NCBI RefSeq assembly: GCF_003003035.1
Contig: NZ_PVTS01000022.1
Coordinates: 1-64,000, forward strand
DNA from: Marinilabilia salmonicolor
Lineage (GTDB): Bacteria > Bacteroidota > Bacteroidia > Bacteroidales > Marinilabiliaceae
DNA: 64,000 nt
Direction of reading: 5' to 3'
Shown in pieces: positions 36,663 to 45,149 of the stretch (positions are counted from its first letter, which is position 1; each line of letters begins with the position of its first letter). The position numbers and the translations under genes were made by a program. The notes below the pieces were generated by a model. It had not been told where the DNA came from. It saw only the letters and a list, made by a program, of their open reading frames with translations, and ran no database searches.

Positions 36663-37385
36663 CTAATCTTCAGCAATTTCATCAAAGGGAAAACTATCAT
36701 GAATGGTTGCTCCGTGCAGCCATTCATTTTTTTTATCCGGAGACTCCAACAATTTAATAAGAATGTGTTCAATGCGGTGTTCCTCAACGGAGAGGCCTTC
36801 TTCCTTCAGAGCCGCAGCAAACCCTTCGTTGAGTTGTCGTCCGGTTTTCAGCGTGAAATCAAAAAGAGCAGGCACAGCCTTGGGATCTTTGGGATTCAGG
36901 AATTTTGCATGACAGCTTTTCTCATCCGAGGAGAGATAAATGCGGCATCCCAATGGCCGCACAGGGTAAACCATGCAACTGCCTTTCCTCAGAAAAGGGC
37001 AGGGGTGGCTGGTGTTTAATGCCTCTTTGGGTGACAGTTTGGAAAATTTTTCTTCTTTTGCCTCAGCTTTTTGTTTTATTTCCTCAATTACTTTAGCCGA
37101 AAATCTCTTTTCCAGGTAATCCACCAGCACAATCATCTCGTTGGTAGTGGCAAAAACGGCCTGATGGCAACACCATTGACATCCCATGTGGCAGGCCACC
37201 GGTACATTTTCACTCTCGCAGCGTTGTGAGAAGGCATCAGTCAGCAAATCAACATTGTGATAAAGCTGTCGCTGGGCAATCTTTAATTTCGAGAGATCCT
37301 GCTTTACTGGATAAGCCTTGCCCAGGTTGTTGCCATCGGCAAAGAAAATTTGCTCAAAACCTTCGGGACGTATTTGTAGAGTCAT
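36663..37385 (-). CDS. YkgJ-family cysteine-cluster protein
   Basis: 240 residues from ATG 37385 (MTLQIRPEGFEQIFF); a start at 37409 adds eight residues. Cysteines are arranged as CHMGCQWCC and then CPFLRKGSCMVYPVRPLGCR with a later SCHAKF, the metal-chelating pattern of YkgJ proteins, which bind Zn or an Fe-S cluster. The biochemical role is unknown. The gene is bracketed by an inverted pair of related hairpin elements, which may indicate that it moved or inverted as a unit. Confidence 0.85.
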   Translation of the reverse strand: MTLQIRPEGFEQIFFADGNNLGKAYPVKQDLSKLKIAQRQLYHNVDLLTDAFSQRCESENVPVACHMGCQWCCHQAVFATTNEMIVLVDYLEKRFSAKVIEEIKQKAEAKEEKFSKLSPKEALNTSHPCPFLRKGSCMVYPVRPLGCRIYLSSDEKSCHAKFLNPKDPKAVPALFDFTLKTGRQLNEGFAAALKEEGLSVEEHRIEHILIKLLESPDKKNEWLHGATIHDSFPFDEIAED

Positions 37386-37427
37386 ATCTTTTGTAAATAA
37401 TGCTTGCAAAAAAATTTAAGTTTGTTC

Positions 37428-37492
37428 AGTCTTTGATAAGAAAGCGCCAAACACGAGAATGACGAAGTAGTTGATGTTTTCTTGCAAAGACT
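37428..37492 (-). repeat. Hairpin element, variant family, copy 7 without inner stem
   Basis: AGTCTTTGATAAGAAAGCGCC at one end and GATGTTTTCTTGCAAAGACT at the other, with only ACGAGAATGACGAAGTAG between. It equals copy 6 in reverse orientation minus the central hairpin. Confidence 0.65.
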
Positions 37493-37545
37493 AACTTTCA
37501 AAAATTTGATCGAACAAGATACGAAAGATATGAATAAGATGGTTG

Positions 37546-38964
37546 TTAGTCTGAAGTTGAATGAACAACGATCCGGCGGTAACTGGTTAGATTCGGCTTC
37601 CCGTTGTCAGTGACTTCGAATATCACGTGAAAAGTCTGACCATCAGATTCCCCGGGTATGCTTAATTTTATTGAACTTGAATGGTTGTCAGAGATTGTTA
37701 TCCTCTCACTGCAGTTTCCTGCTTCAGGCATGATCCACCACTTGAAACTGAGTTGATCTCCATCGGGATCAAAAGATTTTGAGGCATCAAGTTTTATTTT
37801 TTTTCCGGGTTTTTGGCTAATATGTAACGGGGAGATGTTTTTGTCTCCGTTCAGAATTATTTTGGGGTTCCGGTTTCCTTCACCCTGGTCGGCCCAGTCC
37901 ATTCTTGCGACAAAATCATTGAAAGTGGCCGGATAAAAGCGATCTTCATATTTGGTGCAAATCTCAAAAGCTTTCCCTTTATGATTGGTATATGCACTGG
38001 AGATGCTGTCAGGTCCGATGCCCCATTCAAAATAGCCACCCCATCCGGCCTGATTCGGGTCAAGCGGGTTATTCAGTCCATTGGGAATGACGTGAAGAAA
38101 AGAGGGGGTATCCCCTTCGACTCCGTATTTATATTTGGGATATTGCTTTCCCAGGTTTCCTTTACTTTGAATGTGATGTGCATACGCTTCCCAGTTTTTT
38201 CGACCGGTTCCATTCTGGAATTTCCAGGCGCATTCATCCCAGAGATACATCAGATCTTTTTCAAACTCCAGGCGTATCCACTGCTGTGAGCTAATGTCGT
38301 AAGGTGTACCGTCTTTGTAAGATCTGTCTTGGTCGGTAATTGCATAGGTTGGGATTTTATGCAGGAAGGCTCTGAGGGCATTCTCATCTTTTTGCTCCTG
38401 AACCTGCCAGATGGCTTGTGCAAGGGTATTGCCACCACCCCAAAGTAAAATCCATAAAGGACGGTCGTCATTCTCGTCCGCCTGATTAATAATCAGGTTG
38501 CTTCCGTTAGAAATATTCTCTGAGCCAATATGTTCCATGCCCCTTTTCTGGCTGCCTGTCATCGTGCGGGCTCTTAAATAATCAGGGCTGGGCCAGTAGC
38601 CGATTTCCTGTTTAGATTCATCCTTTTTGAAACTTGTTTGTGCTGATCTTTTCATAAGATTCGGAAGATCCTTTTCGTAGGCATCAATCCTGTCGTGGAT
38701 AAGTTGGAGAAAGTCGTCACGGGTTTCCTCAAGGCTCCATCCTGTGGTGTAAATGAGTCCTTCAATCTCGAAAAGATCAGCGTTGACCAGGAGTCTGACC
38801 AGGGACTCACTGTCATCTGGTTCCCAGGTAGAGATATCTGTGAGTACCACGATTCGTGGTTTCAGTTCGGTGGAATTAATTTGCAAAGACTTATTATTCT
38901 GGGATACGGCTCCCTGCATTACAGAAATAAGCAGAATAATAAAAAATAGCCAGTTCTTTTTCAT
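37546..38964 (-). CDS. DUF1593 protein (nucleoside-hydrolase-like), secreted
   Basis: 472 residues with a signal peptide (NWLFFIILLISVMQGAVS). The N-terminal domain starts RIVVLTDISTWEPDDSESLVRLL, which resembles the Asp-rich ribose/metal-binding start of inosine-uridine nucleoside hydrolases, followed by LWILLWGGGNTLAQAI. The C-terminal ~90 residues (LDASKSFDPDGDQLSFKWW) form an Ig/PKD-like domain. Proteins of this layout occur in polysaccharide-degrading bacteria, but the substrate is unproven. It is divergent from an AraC regulator. Confidence 0.88.
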   Translation of the reverse strand: MKKNWLFFIILLISVMQGAVSQNNKSLQINSTELKPRIVVLTDISTWEPDDSESLVRLLVNADLFEIEGLIYTTGWSLEETRDDFLQLIHDRIDAYEKDLPNLMKRSAQTSFKKDESKQEIGYWPSPDYLRARTMTGSQKRGMEHIGSENISNGSNLIINQADENDDRPLWILLWGGGNTLAQAIWQVQEQKDENALRAFLHKIPTYAITDQDRSYKDGTPYDISSQQWIRLEFEKDLMYLWDECAWKFQNGTGRKNWEAYAHHIQSKGNLGKQYPKYKYGVEGDTPSFLHVIPNGLNNPLDPNQAGWGGYFEWGIGPDSISSAYTNHKGKAFEICTKYEDRFYPATFNDFVARMDWADQGEGNRNPKIILNGDKNISPLHISQKPGKKIKLDASKSFDPDGDQLSFKWWIMPEAGNCSERITISDNHSSSIKLSIPGESDGQTFHVIFEVTDNGKPNLTSYRRIVVHSTSD

Positions 38965-39042
38965 ACTTAGTGCGGTTTAGCATTTAAAAGTGTAAATTTA
39001 GTCTCGTAATTCGATTAAAACTAATCTGATTTTGAAATATAT

Positions 39043-39900
39043 ATGCCGAATTCCGAGATTTTGCACAGATTTAATGAAAATCGGGACAGATTTAAGCCGT
39101 ATGGGCTGACCTTTGAAGTTTGGATTCCCGATGTAATGAGAAAACCTGACAGACATAATGAAATTGAAATTAATTTTTTTCCTGAAGGGAACATTACATA
39201 TCTCTTTCAAGGTGCCAGAGTAACCATTCCACCAAAGAGTTTTGCATTGTTTTGGGGACTTGTGCCGCACCAAATTGTTGATTTCTCTGAGTCAGCTCCT
39301 TATTTTGTAGGAACCATTCCTCTTTCACGGTTTCTGGAGTGGAGGTTCCCGGTTGCATTTGTTGACAGAGTGCTAAAGGGAGAGGTTTTGATTGATGAAT
39401 CGGGAAAATATTTCCATTATGATAAGTTTTTATTTCAGCAATGGATTGATGATTATGCTGAAAACAGAGGGGTAGATGCTTCATTGCTGGAAGTGCGTGC
39501 TCGCTTACTACGAATGGCCGATCGGGTATCAAATACAAAAGCTTCCGGTACGATAAAGATATCTGATGGAGAAATCAGCCAGATAGAAAGAATTGCATTA
39601 TTTATTGCCCGAAATTTTAATCATCCTATAAAAATGGCTGATATTGGTCATGAAGCAGGTTTGCATCCTGATTATGCAAATTCTGTTTTTAAAAAAACAT
39701 TTGGACTGACGTTGACTGAATACATTACGCAGGAACGAGTCAGTCAGGCTCAGCGGAAACTGATATCGACAGATTTGAGTATTTCGGATATCTGTTTTGA
39801 ATGTGGTTTTAATTCAATAAACAGGTTTAATGCTGCTTTTAAGAGAATAAACAATTGTACTCCCAGCGAGTACAGGAAAAGTTTTTCCGGGTTTATTTGA
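39043..39900 (+). CDS. AraC-family transcriptional regulator
   Basis: 285 residues. An N-terminal cupin-like sensing region (about 1-130) is followed by a C-terminal pair of helix-turn-helices: HPIKMADIGHEAGLHPDYANSVFKK and LSISDICFECGFNSINRFNAAFKR ending CTPSEYRKSF. The divergent DUF1593 gene, only 78 bp away, is the obvious target; sugars or glycosides are common effectors of this family. Confidence 0.9.
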   Translation: MPNSEILHRFNENRDRFKPYGLTFEVWIPDVMRKPDRHNEIEINFFPEGNITYLFQGARVTIPPKSFALFWGLVPHQIVDFSESAPYFVGTIPLSRFLEWRFPVAFVDRVLKGEVLIDESGKYFHYDKFLFQQWIDDYAENRGVDASLLEVRARLLRMADRVSNTKASGTIKISDGEISQIERIALFIARNFNHPIKMADIGHEAGLHPDYANSVFKKTFGLTLTEYITQERVSQAQRKLISTDLSISDICFECGFNSINRFNAAFKRINNCTPSEYRKSFSGFI

Positions 39901-39908
39901 TTCTTTTA

Positions 39909-39939
39909 TTGACCAATTAGAATCTGTTGTATATATTTG
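39909..39939 (+). promoter_or_regulatory. Promoter for the S24/LexA-like regulator
   Basis: TTG at 39909-39911, 20 nt, then TATATTTG at 39932-39939. Downstream, TTAATAATTAA (39941-39951) and TTAAAAATTAA (39965-39975) could form an AT-rich dyad between the promoter and the start codon, a plausible self-operator. Confidence 0.55.
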
Positions 39940-39977
39940 CTTAATAATTAATCCTGTTTTACGATTAAAAATTAAGC

Positions 39978-40796
39978 ATGTATTTCGCATCCAATCTTCG
40001 ACTGTTACGCAAACGCAAGGGCCTAACCCAGGGCGACCTGGCTGCAGCCCTTGGTATTAAACGTCCCACACTTAATAATTATGAGAATAAAGTCTCCGGG
40101 CCTCCGTTAGATGTGCTTACTTCTCTGGCCGATTATTTTGGCTTGTCAATGGACACACTCGTTAGGGTGGATTTATCCAAACTGACCAACTTTCAGTTAA
40201 AAGACCTGGAGGGCGGAAACGATGTTTATGTGCGCGGTTCCAGGTTGCGCGTGTTGACCTCCACGGTGGGGCCCGATAATGAGGAAAACATCGAATTGGT
40301 ACCTGAAAAAGCTAAGGCCGGCTATCTTACTGGTTTCTCAGATCCTGAATACATCAGTTCGCTGCCGGTTTTTCGTTTGCCTTTCCTTGACCGGGAAAAG
40401 AAATACCGGACCTTTCAGATTAGTGGAGATTCCATGTTGCCGGTTCCCAGTGGAGCATGGATCACCGGAGAGTTTATTCTAGACTGGCATACCATAAAAG
40501 ACGGGGATGCTTGTGTGGTGCTTACCCGCGATGACGGTATTTCATTTAAGATTATTCAAAATGAAATAAAGGAAAAGGGGAGTGTGAAATGTGTCAGCCT
40601 TAATCCCCTTTACGAACCTTATGATCTGGCAGTGGAAGAAATCCGGGAAATCTGGCGGTTTGTTCATTACATTAGTCCCGAACTGCCGCAGGGAAAAGTT
40701 GAGGTGGAACACTTGATGCGGTCAATCAGTCACATTCAGAGTGATGTGGGAGAGTTGAAAGAACATTTGCTGAAAGGCGGGGGAACTGGGGGGTAG
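39978..40796 (+). CDS. XRE-type HTH with S24 (LexA/CI-like) peptidase domain
   Basis: 272 residues. An XRE helix-turn-helix lies at about 5-60 (RKGLTQGDLAAALGIKRPTL). The C-terminal half is a LexA-like autoprotease: the nucleophile Ser is in QISGDSMLPVPSG and the general-base Lys in DDGISFKII. A likely Ala-Gly cleavage bond is in EKAKAGYLTG, before the peptidase domain. Such repressors self-cleave when RecA is activated by DNA damage. The following two genes encode a putative DNA-repair pair, so it is a good candidate for their regulator, but the operator has not been shown. Confidence 0.88.
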   Translation: MYFASNLRLLRKRKGLTQGDLAAALGIKRPTLNNYENKVSGPPLDVLTSLADYFGLSMDTLVRVDLSKLTNFQLKDLEGGNDVYVRGSRLRVLTSTVGPDNEENIELVPEKAKAGYLTGFSDPEYISSLPVFRLPFLDREKKYRTFQISGDSMLPVPSGAWITGEFILDWHTIKDGDACVVLTRDDGISFKIIQNEIKEKGSVKCVSLNPLYEPYDLAVEEIREIWRFVHYISPELPQGKVEVEHLMRSISHIQSDVGELKEHLLKGGGTGG

Positions 40797-41014
40797 TGCA
40801 GAGAGCATGGATCGGAGAACCGGTCACACATCCCGGGAGGTCCGGGCAAGTTCTGGGATTTCCCCGGTTAATACGGTCATTTGCATCCCTTAGATTTTGG
40901 TAAAGACGCACGGTCGTAGGTTTCCACATCCCCCGTAAATCGCGTCTTGCACTCAGCCCCATGCACTCAGCTCCATTCACCCAGCCTCTTGCCCCACGCC
41001 TTCTTTTCACAGCT

Positions 41015-42262
41015 ATGGATAAATTAGAAAAACTAAAAATACTGGCATCCGCAGCGAAATATGATGTTTCCTGTGCCACCAGTGGCAGTCAGCGGGAAAA
41101 TACCGGCGGACTGGGATCAGCAGTATCTGCCGGGATCTGTCACAGTTTTGCAGATGATGGTCGTTGCATTTCTCTGCTCAAGGTCTTATTTACCAATCAC
41201 TGCATCTATGATTGTGCCTACTGTGCCAACCGCAGAAACAATGATATTCCAAGGGCAGCCTTCACGCCCGAAGAGTTGGTGGATATCACCATCAATTTTT
41301 ACCGGCGTAATTACATCGAAGGATTGTTTCTGAGTAGCGGAGTGATGCGTAATCCCGATTATACCATGGCCCGGTTGACCAAAGTGATAAAAGATTTGCG
41401 CCTGGTACACCGTTTCAACGGATATATTCACCTCAAGGCTATCCCCGGGGCTGATGATGCTTTAATTCGGGAGGCCGGTCTTTATGCGGATCGTATGAGT
41501 GTGAACATTGAAATACCCTCCGAGGAAAATTTGAAATACCTGGCTCCGGAGAAAGATTATGGCAGTGTGTTGCATCCGATGCATCTGATAAATGAAACTC
41601 AGCAGGAATATCTGCCGGTCAGACGCTATTCAAAACCTGCACCGAAATTTGTTCCTGCCGGACAAAGTACTCAGCTTATTATTGGAGCTACGCCCGATTC
41701 AGACAATCAGGTGCTGCGACTGGCCAGTAATCTCTACAATGAAAACAGGCTGAAGCGGGTTTATTATTCCGGTTATATCCATACCAATACATCGGACAGC
41801 CGGCTGCCTGCTCTTGTTGCCCCTCCGCTAAAGCGCGAGAACCGGCTTTATCAGGCCGACTGGCTTATGCGGTTTTATGAGTTTAAGGTTGATGAAATTG
41901 TGGATGATGCTCATCCTGATCTGGATTTGGAACTGGATCCCAAGCTGGCTTACGCACTGCGCCATCCGGAGCTATTTCCGGTGGATATTCAGCAGGCCGA
42001 TTTGCATACCCTTCTCAGGGTGCCGGGGATTGGTCCTAAGAGTGCAAGGCTGATTCTTTCTGCCCGTCGTTATGGACATGTTTCTTCGTATCTGTTGAAG
42101 AAAATGGGAGTTGTAATGAAACGTGCCCGGTTTTTTATTACCTGCCGTGCACTCGCAGGTCGCAAGGCTCCGGATTATCAGCCGGATCATTTGAGAATGA
42201 TGTTTCTGGATAAATCAGCCCGCAAATTGACTCCGGATGCTGTGCAACTCAAATTGTTTTAG
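41015..42262 (+). CDS. Putative DNA modification/repair radical SAM protein
   Basis: 415 residues from ATG 41015. The radical SAM 4Fe-4S motif is CIYDCAYC (C63, C67, C70), with two more conserved-looking Cys nearby. The middle is a TIM-barrel of the radical SAM kind, and the C-terminus (about 325-375) holds a helix-hairpin-helix, LLRVPGIGPKSARLILSARR, which points to nucleic-acid binding. I recognise it as the TIGR03916-type family, which always travels with a TIGR03915-type partner, present here 220 nt downstream. The chemistry is unknown; repair of a base lesion has been proposed from context only. Confidence 0.9.
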   Translation: MDKLEKLKILASAAKYDVSCATSGSQRENTGGLGSAVSAGICHSFADDGRCISLLKVLFTNHCIYDCAYCANRRNNDIPRAAFTPEELVDITINFYRRNYIEGLFLSSGVMRNPDYTMARLTKVIKDLRLVHRFNGYIHLKAIPGADDALIREAGLYADRMSVNIEIPSEENLKYLAPEKDYGSVLHPMHLINETQQEYLPVRRYSKPAPKFVPAGQSTQLIIGATPDSDNQVLRLASNLYNENRLKRVYYSGYIHTNTSDSRLPALVAPPLKRENRLYQADWLMRFYEFKVDEIVDDAHPDLDLELDPKLAYALRHPELFPVDIQQADLHTLLRVPGIGPKSARLILSARRYGHVSSYLLKKMGVVMKRARFFITCRALAGRKAPDYQPDHLRMMFLDKSARKLTPDAVQLKLF

Positions 42263-42302
42263 CCGTTTTATAGATGAATTTTGTTCATAAAAAGTTACAT
42301 TG

Positions 42303-42386
42303 GTGTCCGGTTAAAAAATTGAGATTGCTTCACTACGTTCGCAATGAGAAGCAATCTCCTTTCAAAAAATATGTTTCTCCGGACAC
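42303..42386. repeat. Nested inverted repeat with GAGATTGCTTC core
   Basis: Outer arms GTGTCCGG (42303-42310) and CCGGACAC (42379-42386); inner arms GAGATTGCTTC (42321-42331) and GAAGCAATCTC (42348-42358). Half of the same element, reverse-complemented, is at 47955-47993. REP-like, between the radical SAM gene and its partner. Confidence 0.8.
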
Positions 42387-42482
42387 TAATGAAAAAGTCC
42401 TGGAGAAAAGTATTTAACTGATTCTTCTGCCTTCTGCCTTGCTAACTTATACCTAAAGGAATCTTTAACTTAATCTGCAACC

Positions 42483-43244
42483 ATGATCAACTACCAATAC
42501 GACGGAACATTTCCCGGTTTTCTTTCCGCTGTTTTTGAGGTATGGGACAGAGACCGTTTCCCTGCCAGAATTGTGCCTCCCGAAGTTGCACCGGGGCTGT
42601 TCGAGGAAACCCTGGAGGTGAAAACTGCAGATGATCATGCCGACCGGGTCTGGAAAGGGATAGCCAAAGCAGGTGGTAAGCAGTTGTGTCAGCGTTTTAT
42701 GCATGTGTTTTTGTCCAGAGCGCCCGAAGCAGAAGATTTGATGTTGTTTATTCTGAAGCAACTGTTCGATAGTAAAAAGAACATCGCAGGAGACTTGTCG
42801 GTAGAAGCGGTATTGAAGTTTACTCAGCTGGAGCGTAAAGTCTTGAGAGAAGTACATCGCTTGTATATGTTTCTCCGATTTGAACAAACCGCCGATGGAA
42901 TCTGGTTTGCCCCGGTATCGCCCAAATACGATGTGTTGCCCATGACCTTGAATCATTTCAAATCCCGGTTTTCAGATCAGGCCTGGCTCATTTATGATAC
43001 GGTAAGGAAGTACGGTTATTACTATGATATTAAAGTTGTGGAGGAAATTACCATTGATAATCCTGCTTTCGAAAAAGAAACCGGCAGTCTTCCCACGGAA
43101 GCCCAAAGTGAGGATGAACAGCAATGGCAGGAAATGTGGCGCAGTTACTTTAAGCACATTGCCATCAGGGAGCGGGCTAATCCCCGACTTCAACGCCAGT
43201 TCATGCCGAAACGGTTCTGGAAGCATCTGACGGAGAAGCGTTGA
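42483..43244 (+). CDS. TIGR03915-type partner of the DNA-repair radical SAM protein
   Basis: 253 residues. It starts INYQYDGTFPGFLSAVFEVW, the typical opening of the family, and ends FMPKRFWKHLTE with an Arg/Lys-rich region. No catalytic motif is evident. In many genomes the homologue is fused to a uracil-DNA-glycosylase-like domain; here that domain is absent and no such gene is adjacent. It probably delivers the radical SAM enzyme to a nucleic-acid substrate, which is inference. Confidence 0.88.
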   Translation: MINYQYDGTFPGFLSAVFEVWDRDRFPARIVPPEVAPGLFEETLEVKTADDHADRVWKGIAKAGGKQLCQRFMHVFLSRAPEAEDLMLFILKQLFDSKKNIAGDLSVEAVLKFTQLERKVLREVHRLYMFLRFEQTADGIWFAPVSPKYDVLPMTLNHFKSRFSDQAWLIYDTVRKYGYYYDIKVVEEITIDNPAFEKETGSLPTEAQSEDEQQWQEMWRSYFKHIAIRERANPRLQRQFMPKRFWKHLTEKR

Positions 43245-43317
43245 GGGGGTGATTGATTGATGAAGCTTTTAACAGAGCATGAAGATAATCTTTTTGATTT
43301 TATGGGTGCAACTAAAT

Positions 43318-43369
43318 GCACTATATGTGCTGAAAAACATGGTTGGGTAATTCAAATACTTCACGAAGT
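43318..43369. promoter_or_regulatory. Two palindromes upstream of hipBST
   Basis: GCAC-TATAT-GTGC at 43318-43330 and ACTTC-AC-GAAGT at 43358-43369. HipB-type antitoxins repress their operons through dyads of this size; the assignment rests on position only, 19 nt before the -33 element. Confidence 0.4.
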
Positions 43370-43387
43370 GCATTTTATTGCTCTTTT

Positions 43388-43418
43388 TTGTGTTTACTTG
43401 AAATATTTTCTATTTTTG
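43388..43418 (+). promoter_or_regulatory. Promoter of hipBST
   Basis: TTG at 43388-43390, 20 nt, then TATTTTTG at 43411-43418, a close match to the Bacteroidota -33/-7 pair; the ATG is 16 nt further, so the leader is very short. Confidence 0.6.
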
Positions 43419-43434
43419 ATGCAAATAGTATAGT

Positions 43435-43656
43435 ATGTTGCACTTTTCAGAATTAATAAAAACCATAAAGACCCGTAGAGAGATGCTACAGGTCAATCAG
43501 GTAATGTTGGCTGAACTATCGGGTGTAAGCTTAAGAACCATAAAACAGTTTGAAAGGGGGAAGGGCAACCTGACATTGAAGACGATGAGTAAAGTGGCTG
43601 ATGCACTTGGCTTAGAATTAACATTAAAAGTAAAATCTCTATATCCTGATGAATGA
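43435..43656 (+). CDS. hipB: HipB-like XRE antitoxin/repressor
   Basis: 73 residues, one helix-turn-helix: VNQVMLAELSGVSLRTIKQFE followed by GNLTLKTMSKVADALGLEL. It is the DNA-binding component of a HipBST system, expected to bind the operon promoter and augment neutralisation of the kinase. Its stop overlaps the start of hipS by ATGA (43653-43656), so translation is coupled. Confidence 0.88.
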   Translation: MLHFSELIKTIKTRREMLQVNQVMLAELSGVSLRTIKQFERGKGNLTLKTMSKVADALGLELTLKVKSLYPDE

Positions 43657-43982
43657 GACAAGCAAAGGTTTTTTATAAAAATGAGGAGGCAGGTTTGCTT
43701 ACTCAATCAGATAGTGGAGAATTCGTGTTTCGATACCATGATTCCTGGTTAAATGCCACGGATAAACCTCCTGTAAGTCTTACTTTACCTAAAAATCAGC
43801 AGGAATACCATTCTGAGTATTTGTTCCCGTTTTTCTTTAATATGTTGCCGGAAGGGGCTAACAAACAGGTTGTTTGTCATTCAATGCGTATCGATAAAGA
43901 TGATCATTTTGGCTTATTGCTATATACGGCAACTTGTGACACTATTGGTGCAGTCAGAATTATTAAAACAAACAATGTATGA
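43653..43982 (+). CDS. hipS: HipS-like small antitoxin (HipA N-terminal-domain homologue)
   Basis: 109 residues, equivalent to the N-subdomain-1 of HipA (RQAKVFYKNEEAGLLTQSD; LPKNQQEYHSEYLFPFFFNMLPEG; ending HFGLLLYTATCDTIGAVRI). As a separate protein between hipB and a shortened kinase, it matches HipS, which is the kinase-blocking antitoxin in the E. coli O127 HipBST system. ATGA overlap with hipB and a 4-nt overlap with hipT (43979-43982). Confidence 0.87.
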   Translation: MRQAKVFYKNEEAGLLTQSDSGEFVFRYHDSWLNATDKPPVSLTLPKNQQEYHSEYLFPFFFNMLPEGANKQVVCHSMRIDKDDHFGLLLYTATCDTIGAVRIIKTNNV

Positions 43983-44965
43983 GTTTACCTGAAATCCTGT
44001 TTTGCCCTGGTACTTTGAGAGAGGGAAATAGTACCTACTCAAGCTCAGCTTTAAAGCGTCTTTTTAATGGGAAAAAGGTAAGTCATATTCTTCCATATGA
44101 ATCTCCGGCAACAAACGAAATAACAGATGCACTGTTTGAGGAAAATCAAAAGATGATGTCCATTTCCGGAGTACAAGAAAAATTCTCCGTTTTGTTGGAC
44201 AAAAACAAATTACGTCTCATTAAAGAAGGAGAGCAAGGGCAATACATTCTTAAACCTAAACCTGGTGCAGGTAAGCATCCTGAAATGATGCCGGCCAATG
44301 AGCATTTAACGATGCAAATAGCAAGGCAGGTTTTCAATATAGAAACTGCTGAGAATGCCCTCATTTTTTTTCATAACGGAGATCCGGCATATATTACTAA
44401 GCGGTTTGATGTTAAAGATGACAACACCAAGCGGGCACAAGAAGATTTTGCTGCTTTAGCACTCAGAACTCCTCAAACACATGGAACAAACTATAAATAC
44501 CTGGGTAACTATTATGAATTATTTGAGATAATGAAAAAGTTTGTCCCGGCCTACAGTGTTGAGGCTCCGAAGCTTTTAAGACTTTTGCTGTTTAATTATT
44601 TGTTTTCCAATGGGGATGCACATTTAAAAAACTTTTCACTCATACAAACTGAGTTTGGAGATTATATATTGAGTCCGGCTTATGACTTATTTAATAGCCG
44701 CATTCATATTGAAGATAAAGACTTCGCACTTGATGATGGTTTATTGCCTCCGGCCCAGGCAAAAGGAAAAGTGAAAGAACAGTTTTATAAACTTGGTGAG
44801 CTTGCAGGGATTAATATCAAAGTGATTGATGGTATTTTTTCTAAGCTAACTTCACGAAAGGAAGAGGTCCTAAGATTAATTAGTCATTCATATTTGTCCG
44901 AGAAGCTGAAACATAACTATGAACAGGCTTATTTCTCCAGATTAAAAAAATTTAACAGGGAATAA
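43979..44965 (+). CDS. hipT: HipT-like serine/threonine kinase toxin
   Basis: 328 residues lacking the HipA N-terminal subdomain. The Gly-rich loop is MMSISGVQEKFSV; its two serines (S61, S63) form the Ser-x-Ser motif whose autophosphorylation controls HipT in the characterised system. The catalytic loop is FSNGDAHLKNFSL and the metal-binding Asp is in SPAYDLFN. HipT of E. coli phosphorylates tryptophanyl-tRNA synthetase; HipA targets glutamyl-tRNA synthetase. The target here is unknown. All catalytic residues look intact, so an active toxin is expected. Confidence 0.9.
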   Translation: MSLPEILFCPGTLREGNSTYSSSALKRLFNGKKVSHILPYESPATNEITDALFEENQKMMSISGVQEKFSVLLDKNKLRLIKEGEQGQYILKPKPGAGKHPEMMPANEHLTMQIARQVFNIETAENALIFFHNGDPAYITKRFDVKDDNTKRAQEDFAALALRTPQTHGTNYKYLGNYYELFEIMKKFVPAYSVEAPKLLRLLLFNYLFSNGDAHLKNFSLIQTEFGDYILSPAYDLFNSRIHIEDKDFALDDGLLPPAQAKGKVKEQFYKLGELAGINIKVIDGIFSKLTSRKEEVLRLISHSYLSEKLKHNYEQAYFSRLKKFNRE

Positions 44966-45082
44966 TTGCGTTAGCGTCCTTTTGTTCAAAATGCTATTTC
45001 GCTTTTTTCCGGTAATTGGTTGGGGGTTACAAACGAATCTAAAAACCCAAAAACCCCGATCCAAAAAATCAACCTTTTTGGC

Positions 45083-45090
45083 TATCTTTG
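45083..45090 (+). promoter_or_regulatory. -7 box upstream of menF
   Basis: TATCTTTG, a perfect TAnnTTTG match, 60 nt before ATG 45150; no clear -33 element. It places the transcript start near 45096, which rules out the longer open frame beginning at 44982 as the menF start. Confidence 0.5.
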
Positions 45091-45149
45091 TGTTTCTTTT
45101 CAAAAAGCAGGAATTGAGAGAAACAGATCATATAAAAAGTGCCCGGAAG

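Noticed and set aside
44982-45149. N-terminal extension of MenF
   Set aside because: Contains a TATCTTTG promoter box and low-complexity sequence; family length fits the start at 45150.
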